A DNA stretch of 64,000 bases from positions 1 through 64,000 of the forward strand of contig WEDG01001301.1 in assembly GCA_017591395.1 (NCBI GenBank), read 5' to 3'. Every line of letters starts with the position of its first letter. The stretch's first letter is position 1. Both the position numbers and the translations under genes were made by a program. Shown piece by piece: positions 24,601 to 36,600 of the stretch. The notes beneath the pieces were generated by a model that was not told the origin of the DNA, ran no database searches, and saw only the letters and a program-made list of their open reading frames with translations. This stretch comes from Schistocephalus solidus. Lineage: Eukaryota; Platyhelminthes; Cestoda; Diphyllobothriidea; Diphyllobothriidae.

Positions 24601-27600
24601 CTTATCAGATATGTGCGAAATTCCGTACGATGGGAGATTTTATGGACCTGTGCTCCATGTAGGGCATGAGTCTATTCCCAGTCTCTGCCCACCCCCCTCT
24701 TAACCCAAAATGTCACAAGCACTCCTCAATTTCAGTCGGCATAGCGCACAAAAAGGACCTCTACAGTCATCTGCTAAATCGCGAACGCTACAACAAAATG
24801 ATCCGGCCAGCAACCAATGACAGCCAAGCTACCATCGTATATTTGGGTTTGCGGCTTGACCAGGTGGTTGACGTTGTAAGTACTAGTTTTTCATTGTTTT
24901 GAAGAGGATGCAAATCACATTGTTTACCTTTAGTTATTGTATTCGTACATGTTTGGAGAGATTCACCATTTTTACTTTTATTTATTATAAGGCTGAAGCC
25001 GTTTGCAAAGATTTAAATTCATTTGCTTCAACACATTTACCAGAGTTTTCCTCAAAACAACATTAATTTGCTTGGTAGGGAACGAAATTCTAGGCACTCC
25101 ACTTAAGACTTTCAAAATGCCTGCTCGAAGTTCATAATCAAGAATGAACAAATTTGCCTTCTCAGAAGTTAAACAGAACTCGATATGAAGTTTCTCAAGT
25201 TGGGACAGGGTTTTTTAGATGGAGGATCCAGAAAAAATTCTGTATTACGACTGCGCACCAGTCCTCTCAGGAATGATGCTTTCAAGTACAGTTAGAGGCT
25301 TCAACCTTACCTGGCCTGTTCGGATTCCCCTTCCGGACCAGTCGAGAGCCTTTGTTGACCCCTTCGAGAACACTTTTATGAATCTGTTTATTCTGGAGAG
25401 CTCACGGAATGCAGTGCAAATCACCTGGATGGAAGATCATGCGTATAAAGTTCAAATTTTGCTGCCAAGCTAAAAAAAACTGAAGAGATAATGAAGAAGT
25501 TCACTATTGACTTAACTGAATATCATAAACGACAGAAACAAGGCAGACTGAAATGACCTTTTCTGGCTTATTAGCCGTCATCAGCCAACCACACCCACCC
25601 CAGATGTTGCAGCTGACATAACGACATTACCGACATTGTTAGTATTCTCGATCGAAACCGACAAGACAACGAGCTCATAGCGCAGTGGGTTAGAGCGTTG
25701 GAATCTACCCAACATTTCGCGAGTTCGAGTTTCGGGTGCTGCAACACCTGGGGTTGATCATGGCTGGCTGATGACAGTCAATAAGTCAGAAATGGCCATT
25801 CCAGTCTCCCTTGTATTTCTCGGTAATGTCATTCTGCCCTATATCACTAGCCGCTGTGTGGCTGCTGATGGGGCCTAAGAGTGAGCCTGAAGGCGCAACG
25901 GGATGAGTGTGTCCCGTAACCGATCAATAAGCGTCCATCTACCATTAGTGATGTGTTTTTATTCATACCAACCCAAAACTCACTTTCCTACTAATACGTC
26001 AAATGACCATTTAATTACAGTAACAGACCTAAAGTCAGGCTTTCGAAAACTGTCTATTCATAAAATAAATGAGTCAATCTAAGCGCCGGGATTTAAATCG
26101 CAATAATTCCTATTTGCTGTGCTGCTTATCAAAACGCTTTTCAATGACAACTGGACCACTGCTTTTATTTACTGCTGGGCTTGTCTCCTGGTAGGGACCG
26201 ATACGTGTGTTGCACACATGGCAAGGCCGTTTTTTCCTTTTAATCGATGCACCCAAATCAATCGAGGACCATCTGGAATCTACCTTATTACTGTAATATA
26301 GCGGGTGTCTAATGAGCTATTGGGCTAGAGAGCTCGACATTCTTCCTCGACATAAACACAATCACTCGCAGGACACTCTTGTGTCCTCGGGATGGTGGTG
26401 ATCTTTGTTGGTTGGTACCGACGAGCTACAGCTTAACGGGGCAAATTAGTAGCTGCCGTTAAATAGATTGCAGTCAAAGATGGCTAGAGAAGAATGTGTG
26501 TTGCAAAAGCCATGACCAACGGTCTTACTTGCCATCAAGTCCTAGCCTTCTCTACAAACTCTACGGGGAAATCAATCGGTCGTGAATTGCTATTCACAGG
26601 GATTTGTCTGAGGTCAGGTGTGACTTATGCACACGTAACATGCCTTTGATTATTCAGTGCGTTGAATAAAGATAGCCGATTTGTACGAATGTACTGTGCA
26701 AAAAATCCTAGCCTTCAAAAACTTTTGGGCACGAACATAATATGTGACCCAACTCAGGGACAAAGAATAGGTCAGTGTTTAATACGCCACCGTACGACAT
26801 GGCAACGTAACCATAACTCGATCCCTTGTGCTCGTTAGGGTAAGCATTAATTGCCGGCTTAGTAGGATCACACAATATTTCCTTGGCCATAGGAGGACCG
26901 AATTAACGCGTCAATTGACAACTGTCCAAACGGTGCCTATAAAGATGACGTAGTGGTTCAACCATGCATCCGTTTTACTGAAGAGGAAAGATCGCGCAGA
27001 GCCGGCCTCATTTTTAATTCCGTTAAGGGTCTGAATAAAAGTGGGTCAGGTCACATAGGAATGATATTGCACATAGTGGTTGGTGTGGGGCAAAGCCACC
27101 GGATCTTGCGATCCACACATGTCGGAGCAATAAACAATTCTGTGCTACCAGTAACCCGACAACTAATGCTAAGCCTAACGAAAACAATCGGTATGGGTCA
27201 CATATTACATTCTTTCCGGCTTTTGCTATGATATGTTGGGAGCTAGTCTCGAAAGAGGACACTTTGATCGTCACTTACGACAAAGTCCACCGTATGCCGC
27301 ATTGACTCTAACTCAAATCCATCATCAGAGCCAGAATCAGATAAGAGTATTGGATTTTCCAGGTTTTGGTGTACTTATTGGATGGAGTGGCTAGGTCGCT
27401 ACATGCCTGTCAAAATTGGCAGCTCTCGAATGCAACTTGGATAGCTGCTCGTGGTGCGATAAATTTCTGCCCGGCTAGAGGCTGTACTAGGCAGTTGTCA
27501 GGCCGTAGCCGGGCATCTGCGTTCCTGTCAAAATTATCAGCTCCCACGCTCATCGCAAGTAGTTGTATGTGAGGCGGTGATGGAAATTGCTAACGGTCGG

Positions 27601-30600
27601 ATTTCATGATATATGGGTGATTTGGCTCACCCATAAATGGCATCAGGAACAGTGGTCAACCGCAAGCTTTCCACTTGACTAACTTCTTTGCCCAGGTAAA
27701 GTCTCATCACCGCAAATGAAGCGGGGAGGTTTTTACACTTGTTTATTGATTGAGGACCGGAAAGCAATGAATCCAGCAGTGTGTAGGTTATGCGGCTGAC
27801 GTCTCTAGTGAGATTTTCGGTTTTATCAAACTTAAATATGTAGCCCGGTCCCGTCGAATGAGCCGCGACTTGGGAGCTTACTTCGCTTCTCCGCACCGCA
27901 GCCCCGTTTTCAGCCATTCATATTCGCAGTAGTCTTCTCCTTTTTGCGACATAATTTCTTTGCCCACAACTGAACCAACCCAGTAAACAAGGCCAGATGT
28001 TTCCTGTCGTGGTAGTGGGTCTTTCGGCCTCATGATATGGCATCTTATGGTTGTCCCCTTGACGCATATTCTGAAAAGATAAATCCTTCCGCTAATTATT
28101 GTATGCTACATGCTTGAACCGTCATCTATTAGATCACTCAACTGTAGACAAGACAATTCCATAAGGCGAACTGTTATTGTATGTTTAATCTGCCTAAATA
28201 CATCAAAGTGTTTTATTTGTTGCACAGGATTAACGGAGACACTATGCGATTTGGATTTTGTTCAATTCTGAGTGCGATAGTTCTTGTAGGGCTGTCCACC
28301 GTTTTGGAACATAAGACTCTCCTGCTTTTGCGTAGCGTCATTGAGGGTGATCATGCACACTGCCTACACCACGAGCAACTTCGATCTAGAGTATGCAGCT
28401 GGCAATTAGCTCCACTGGTTAACCCTCGACTTCTCCTTGCTGGTCTCAAAGATCGTCAGTACTGAATATGTTCGCAAGCTAATAATTACAGCTCTGGGGT
28501 GCCTTTTGGTGGTTATAGGTCCTTGCCTCCATGCACACCTGCACTTTGTTCTCCCGATCCGCAGGGTGGAAGCAGAATTAAAGCTTGAAGTTCTTCTGGA
28601 GTTTAGCTTAAGACAAAGATGGTTCAATAAAGAGGGAAACGTGTGCTTAGTAGTCAGGGCCAGGCCGTAGCGATTCGGGATCCCCGTACATAAGCCTCGA
28701 CGCCAGATAGGGCTCTCCAGACGCCAACTCGCTCAAAATTACCACACAGAACACATCTTCTACTCCATGGGTTTTAGGATTTCTATGTATATGCACTTTG
28801 GACTATGAACGTCCACTCAGTAGCGGGCAACTGATACATTCGAAGCTAAGTGACGCTTTTTTTCAAAGAATTTCAAGAAAGGCCCGGGTGATGTGAGGCG
28901 GGTGCCCTACCGACCTCCTATTCGCGGATAAATGCTGAAAAGTTTAGGACTTGAAGTTTAAATTGTTGCTCTTATTTTTACAGTGCCGTATTTTTCTGTG
29001 GGTGGACATCATCGTTGCTGTGGTCGCACTGTCAGTGTCACTAGAGAAGGGCTAATTCTTCCACATTTGAGGAAACGTAAACATGGTATCATTGAAACAG
29101 ATAACTGTGTCCCATAATATATGACTAAAAAGTCAACAGTAATCATCATTTTCTATATGTCTGATCCAAAGCAACAGTTATGACCAATGAAACCGGGAAA
29201 TTGGGTATAGTCCCCCTACGATGGAGGAGACAGTTGTGGGGCAATCAATAGAGGAAATGCTGTTTAACAATCCTTACCTTATCTATCAGGATAATAGTGT
29301 ATGTTATAGCCCATTCATTTCAGGTTTTTCCAAGTTTAAATAAAAATCATGGCAACGTGGCTGTACACATTGCACTAACACCATGACCAGTTTATTGGTG
29401 TCAACTGATTACTTGGTACCTAATAGTACCCAAATCTACCGATTATTTATCAGGTTACCTGAATTACGAGAAATTGATTATTTTTATGTGCTGCGTACAG
29501 TTTCAGCATGCAGGGGCAAATATTTTATAGCAAAACTATCATTTAGAGTTAACTGAGTTAAAATGCATAAATTACCTTCGATATTCGAATAAAATGTGTA
29601 CGAAACTGCTGTTACCAAAGTCCACAGCCTAAAGACATGGCTGACTGGAGTAAGACTTTAAAATATCTACCGTTTACACGATTTATAGTGCCCAAACTCC
29701 AGAGATTCATATATTTGTCAGATCCTTCATCAGCAACTGACTTATAAAACAAAGAATTTACAACGGTACAAATTCTAGGATGAGAGTAGCTGGGCTTAGG
29801 TCGTTTGACCTTGCCGAAATGTCAATGCAGATGATTTATTACGTAAAGATAAGGGATTCCTGCCTCCTTGCTGTGGGAAAGATTGTGCAATTGTTTTCTT
29901 AGTCATGGAGAAGACACTTAATTGCTCCAATCCGTGTGTGTGTTTACTCCGTTTTCGGCAGGATGAACGGAAAGAAGTAATCACCACAAAGGTCTGGGTC
30001 GAGCAGGAGTGGACTGACAGCAAATTTACCTGGAATCCTGCCGACTATGGGGGGGTTCGAATGCTCCATGTTCCAGCAGAGGAGATTTGGAAACCCGATA
30101 TCGTGCTTTACAACAAGTATGTGCTTCATTTTAAGAAGTTATAGGCAAGATTTCAATCATACTTTCCCCAAATGAAATTAAGCGCAATGGACTGCTGTCC
30201 AAGATAAAGTGTAGTGGGCAGCTTTTGTAACCTTCCCACTGGTGCTGGACAAATTTATGATTAAATGAAAAAGAAAACATAGAAAATTTAGGCCTCTATT
30301 TGCCTCCCCTTGCCCGATGTTTACCTATGGAATATAAACCCTGTCAGCGGAACAACTGGTCATGAGCTAAATTCCACGAAAAGTCAATATTTACGTGTTC
30401 AAACCATAGCCATAACAGTAACCCTAATCTTTCCCAGAATTTTACGCAACATCATTTGTACGACAAGTGAGTGTCAATTGCCGTGTCTAAACGTTTCAGT
30501 CTGTAAAAAGCAGGTTGATGAAATCAAAATCTACTGGTGGGAAGGTAAACATACTTCAACATATTACGCTGTAATTTCAGTCCACAGCCATCGTAGACTG

Positions 30601-33600
30601 TTTTAACCCTAAAGCCATACATTAAGAAACAAATAGAAAGGGAGCTGTATAATTTTATACAACCACGTTCAATGGTTCCACACTGGGTTTCCAAAATCAT
30701 AGGTGAACGACCGTATTCCATCTAAAAATCAGTAAAAATGTACCAGCGCAAGATCATACGAGTTTGAAAATTTGCACAGGCATCCTAACCAAACCAACTG
30801 CTGATTAAACACGTCTAAGTCTCCATAAGAGACCAGCTTGAGCAGAATTTAACACCCACATCAAATATGTACAGGGTGGGAGTACGAAAGGTTGGAGAAA
30901 GTGGATAAGTCAAAAAATATAACTGCTTAAAACACCATGTGCGGTTGCCTTTGAGGTGTGCATTGGAAGCAACTCGGTGTTAATACTTCATAAACTTACA
31001 CTCATATAAAAGGTTGTCCGTATTTATACATAACATACCCAAGGTCACTGATATATTTAATAAACGCATACTGGCAGAAAGAGCACACCTTTCTAATTCC
31101 TCATTCTAACGCAAATGAACGCTTGCTCAAGGAATCTCATGTTGTTTGCTACATTTTATTTCAACCACCAGTGCTGACGGAAAGTACGAAATCACAACAC
31201 TGACAAAGGCCCAGGTCTTTTATAACGGCTTGGTCCGTTGGATGCCGCCAGCGCTCTACCTGACGTCCTGCAGGATCAACGTCGAGTTCTTCCCGTATGA
31301 CGAGCAGGAATGCTCTATGCGGTTTGGTTCTTGGACTTACGATGGTAGCAAAGGTAAATTGATGCCTGCATTTCGGGAGCCAACAGGCATTTAGGATGGA
31401 AGTGGAAGTAGTCTAAACGACCTATTTCCGAAAGGGATATCTAGAGCAAAATAATTTTATAGAAGAAGCGGAACATTTTTGTGCCATTGAGGTTGGATCC
31501 TTGGCTTTAGGTTTTTCGTTGGGTTCTATTGGCTGGTAACTTACATCCCTCAGGTATTTCATGCGTCGTTCCCTCGCATTCGTGTGCAACCAGAAACTCA
31601 ATTGCAAAGACGGAAACGGTGTATACTCAGTCACTTGTTCGTTTTAAGAACCAACTAGGAATTTCAGTGTACTGCCTACGTGCATGATAATAAGCTGCAG
31701 TACTGTAGTTGGGGACACGAAATTGTAAACTGCCAAAAAAGGTATGTCTAAGAGGAAAGTAATCAATAGGAAATGCTACGCTGAACACAAATTTCTTAGT
31801 AGAAAGGTAGTTTCACTCATGAAATGGAGATATTTTATTGAATAAAATTATATCCATATGGGATGCAATGCAGATCACATTGTATCCTTCTGGTGGTTAG
31901 CTTTCGTAATGTATAGGAACGAGCAACCTTTCCACATACTAGGTAGAAAAATGAAATTCGATTTCAATGATCGCTTCTCAGAGATATCTTTTGGCTTAAG
32001 GGTTTCTTCCGAACGCAAACACAGATCTGCACTTCGTCTAATTAATCTAACAATCATGAAAAGACCAAAAGAGACCATTTTCTTGGGCTGAAAAATACCC
32101 TGACGCAAAATATATAACCAAATACCCGAAAACAAACTGTTTTGATTGACTGATAAGTAAAAGTTGGCTACCCACAATTCCTAGTCGTAAATTTTGTCGG
32201 AAGACGATGCATTTCCGACAGCTTTGGCCAATTTAGGTGATGAGTGCCATGACGATGTTGTTCCTGTTGCTGTTTCAGATGATGTCAACGAAAAGAATGA
32301 TAGGTCATTCGGTAAACAGTTAAACCGAACATCCGCTTGAAATGGGCTTATTTACTGGACTGCTTATTTAAATGTTTTAGTGCATTCATTGGCTTCCCTC
32401 AGCCGATATATATCTTAAGGTTAGAGTTACCAAATTTTCTGGCAGGGATGACGACTGCCCGTGTATGACCTTGCTTCCTGCCAACTTCTTGGCGCCAAAA
32501 TCTGTGAGGACACCGGATAGAAGGTAAAATGGCGACAACCTAAACGATTTTGGCGAAACGAAGGAGCTGGCGTGTTTTCTGGGCGTAACAACGACTGCAA
32601 TTTATAGCCTTTACGCAAAAAGATGATGGGATAGTAAGACAGTTGCAGCACTCGCACCACCTCCCCTAACTTTACACACAAGATACACCAATTCAAGAAC
32701 ATGAGAGAAGTCACAATTGTTTCTCCTTTTGTCTTACGGAAAGGTAGACGCAAAATCCAGAATTTGAAAGCAGGCTGTTTCAAGATTTAGGATAAACTTG
32801 TTCTATCAAGTCTGATGGTCAAACTGTGACCGGTCGATCGTAAGCGAAAACTAACTCCTAAAGAAAGAGAACTATTTGTCGCGTAAAGGGAAGTTTAAAT
32901 GCAATTTCTTTGTAGATACTACATTTTGAACTTTAGAATTCCAGTACTACAAATCAGCTATGAATTGTACATTCCGTATCCACAAAGTAACTTAACCTTA
33001 AACTAGTTGAACTGCGCCATCACCTGCAAAAGTACGTGCCTGAAATGACGCGTCCCATCTACATCGACTATGCCGCCGATCTATATGAATTCAACAGTAC
33101 CATCGAGTTCGAGGTTCTCTCCATGAGTGCAACGTGCCAAGAACGTTACTACAAGTACTCCCACCATGCCTATCCCGAGGTGACGTTCAAACTGCGAATG
33201 CGAAGGCGCACCATCTTTTATACTTTCAATCTCATGATGCCGTGCGTGGCCATCTCAGCCCTCATGCTGCTCACCTTCTACCTGCCACCAGAGAGCAGGG
33301 AAAAAATCTCCCTCTCCATTAACATCTTCATATCTCTCACCCTCTTCTTCCTACTCATCTCGGAGACAATCCCGCCCACCAGCCTGGCGGTACCACTGCT
33401 GGGTAAATACCTACTCTTTACTATAATTCTTATCACCTCTTCCATCGTGTCCACGGTGCTGGTGCTCAGCCTGCACTTTCGCTCTGCCAAGACGCATGTC
33501 ATCTCGGCCTTCACAAGGACTGTGTTCTTGGGGTTGTTACCCCGACTGATGCGACTCAATCCTCCAAGAAGTGAAGCCTCGAGAAACAAGGTATGTAACG

Positions 33601-36600
33601 ACCATTTGCACTGCTGCCAGTCAGGCCCTTACGGGACAAACAAAACTGCTTTTATGAAGCGAACACCTAAGAAACTTCAGAGGTTGAGAGAGAGAAAGAG
33701 AGAGAGCATGCAGGAGATCAGGTTAGATAGTATTTCTTGGAAGCAGTCTATCAGATAAACCAAAAGTTCTTCCGCGGATGGAATTGTGTTGAAGAGCATA
33801 ATGAGTTTGCGAACATAGAAGGTGCAACTGGCATTTAAAGTTAATCCCTTGAAACACACACCAGCCTGTTAACTGTCAGTAATTAAACAGGCCCAAACTC
33901 GTAAGCCGGGGGTTAGGTAGATTGATGCAACACCGAACCAAAGGTAGCATGCAAAATGTCACATTATACAAACAGAGGTTTTCAATCGGATTGAGGGGTT
34001 CTCTGTGCTTCATGTGGTCGTAAGCAGTAAAATAGATGGCAGCGATATTGTATGTATCCCCACTCGTAAAGCTATAAGCTGGAACACCTCCAATACAACA
34101 ATTTTGAAAAAAAAGGTTTGGTGGATTTGGGAGAAAGGACAGAAAATTGCACTTACACCATTATCTTGTTTCTGTACACCAAAGGCTAGTGAAAAATTGA
34201 GTGTTTAATTTGAAAAATGAATTGACTAAATAGATTAATAACACGCAACCAGCAAACCCAAATCAATTTAAACAAACCAACCACTAAGGACTGAAACATA
34301 CGTCTATAAAAAAACAAAACAGAAGCAGAACAGATAAAACAGTGCCTTACGAATAATCTAAAATTAAAGAAATATAAAGCGGAAAATCTTTAGAAGAATG
34401 GTAAATGCAATTAAGTCATCAACATAGGGGATATTTTGTCTCAAAAATACACCCGGAAACTGTAACCATAGTCTGAATCTAAACAACTAGCCCTTATCGT
34501 AAAACCTTAACGTTATTCCTTTACATTAAAAACCAACGCAAGCCCAAATCCTAACTTCAAACACCTAATTTAACCCTAACTTCGAAACCACAACCCCGTT
34601 AACTTATCTGTAAATCCTGTGTCGAAAGTGAAATAATTGTTATTAAAAATATAACCGCCAATATTACCGTTACATTTTTGCTAATGATAACGAAACGGCT
34701 AACTTAAGTACCATAAGATACATCACCAAATAATTTTTTCATAACGGAAATGCAAATTGCAGTAGTTTAACACACTTGACAGTATCCTGGTTTCATTTAT
34801 TCTGCTAAAGCCGCTGCAAGCTCACTTCCACATATCACGCAAGAAATACTCGCTGCATTTTAACGTAGTACTAAGTAAAAACTAATTCCGACAAAGAAGT
34901 AATATGTGACCCAAATAAGGAAACAAAGTATAGGTCAGCGAGTAATACGGGACCGGTAATAATAGGATTTTTATGGATGTGGCTAAATGAAGAGAAGGAG
35001 ACTGCCAACCTAATTCCAATCCTAATAATTTTTTTCGTTAGGTTTAGCATTCGCTGCTGGGTTAGTAGGGTCGCACAATAGTTTGTTGCCCCGAAAAGTG
35101 AGCGGATTGCGAAATGCGGTGGCTTTCCCTCCCACCGACCAGTATACGAGATATCATGCTTAGCTGACCTGACCCACTTTTAATCGAACCCTTGACGGGA
35201 GAAAGAATGGTGCCTGATCTGCGCGATTTTGTCTTATCACAGTAAAACGGCGTCCTAATAGTCGCCGCTTGAAACATTTTCTATTGACCGATAATTCTGT
35301 ACTCAAATGGCTAACGAGTTATTGTGTGACCCTACTAACTTGGCAACGAATGCTTACCCTAACAGGCACAATGGATTGAGCTATGGTTACGTAAGCATGT
35401 AGTATGGCCACGCAGTACACGCTGACCTGTCCTTTGTTCCCTGAGTTGGGTCGCCTATTACATTCCTGCCCTATTTCATAGTCGAGACTTACAACCACAT
35501 ATAGCTCTCTAATGTCGACTAACCATGAACTTAGTGACAAGCTTGTCTAAGAATTTACTTCCTTACCTTCTGGGCTACGCAGCACAGACAAAAATTGTTC
35601 AGTTACTTCGAAAATTGACTTGTTCCAAAAATGCCTTAGAAACCCGCCAACAGCGTATGCGACCACTTAGCACGCCTCACCACAGAATGCCCGCTTTTAA
35701 AATAAATTTTTCTGCTATGTTCTTTTGCATAACACCGCTGTTGTCCGCTCGAATTTGTTAGCCTTATTTTTCTGTCGGCGAAAAGTTGCCGACCTTGTCC
35801 GGCTGATAAAGACATTTGTCATTTTAACAAAGGAACATTGTTGCAGAGACAACTTCAAAGCAACCAATAGAACATTGATGATGTTTGGCGTTGCCCAAAG
35901 AAAATTGGACAATAAATAGCCTAACTTCAGATAAGGTGGCGACGTCAAGTCGTCGCATACTTCCCCTGTACGAATTCAAATAAACATTTTGTAGAGACAG
36001 CTTACCAATTTAAGGCTTTGGGCTGAAAGCGAGTACCCTTTAACAATTCCTACCAGAAGACTGTGAACACAGTTCTCTGCTAATCTAATATTAGGCTAGG
36101 TTTGTGTCCTGCAGCCGGCAACTACAAGCCCTCTTCACTTCATCAGTGACAGTCGGGTCTCTTCGCTCCAGTAAGCATGGGCTTAATTAAATTTTCAAAC
36201 CATTCGAAGTGGTCGGAGGTGGATCAACTAGAATGCCTTCAGGCATACGGTAATACTAACGACCCTCTCTGACAAGAGAATAAAACCTTACCGGTAATCA
36301 TTGAAGGTGTGAAAGTACAAATCCCACTTTAGTCATAAGGATGTCCTGCTTTGCTCTTCTTCATCTCTTTTTGGCTGTTGGTGGTAATTTTTCAGTTTTA
36401 TTTCTTCTTTTTCCAGTTTCTCTTATATCCGGCCTCTGCTTCTTTATCTTGTCTTGTAAAATTCCCATCAGGGACTGCGTTTATTTTTCAGTTTTTACAG
36501 ACTATTGTTTTTTATCCATTTATCAGAATTCGGACCATATCTGATTACCTGTGCGATATCTCCATAAAACTGTAGAACTGTTTGGCGATCATACGCGCTG

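Larger units (their letters stand above)
21664..24735 (+). other. Receptor intron 1
   Basis: GT-AG intron of 3072 bases, AT-rich. It contains a degenerate TTAGG-like tract at 23575-23712 and a perfect 11-bp hairpin at 24551-24583, close to the acceptor. No other gene is recognised. Confidence 0.75.
24876..29961 (+). other. Receptor intron 2, repeat-rich
   Basis: GT-AG intron of 5086 bases. From left to right it holds a reversed SINE fragment, a SINE, a foldback element and a Penelope-like 3' end. The stretches 25000-25530 and 28110-29950 hold nothing I recognise. Open frames at 25219-25473 and 28181-28670 lack family motifs. Confidence 0.7.

Noticed and set aside
24415..24669. Plus-strand open frame just before receptor exon 2, considered as the first exon
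   Set aside because: No hydrophobic signal segment and no donor of matching phase. The exon at 21603-21663 fits both requirements.
28181..28670. Overlapping plus-strand frames with hydrophobic stretches in intron 2
   Set aside because: Considered as an alternative receptor exon, but they contain no nicotinic motif and are not needed, since exons 2 and 3 join perfectly.
33036..33758. 240-codon frame taken as a whole gene
   Set aside because: It is receptor exon 5 read past its donor at 33590. The last 56 codons are intronic, and the true exon begins at 33007.
35062..35277. Open frames inside the F2 copies (26953-27231 plus, 35062-35277 minus)
   Set aside because: They resemble each other only because the two F2 copies are homologous. 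Frames are not kept open at the same ends, so coding is unlikely.
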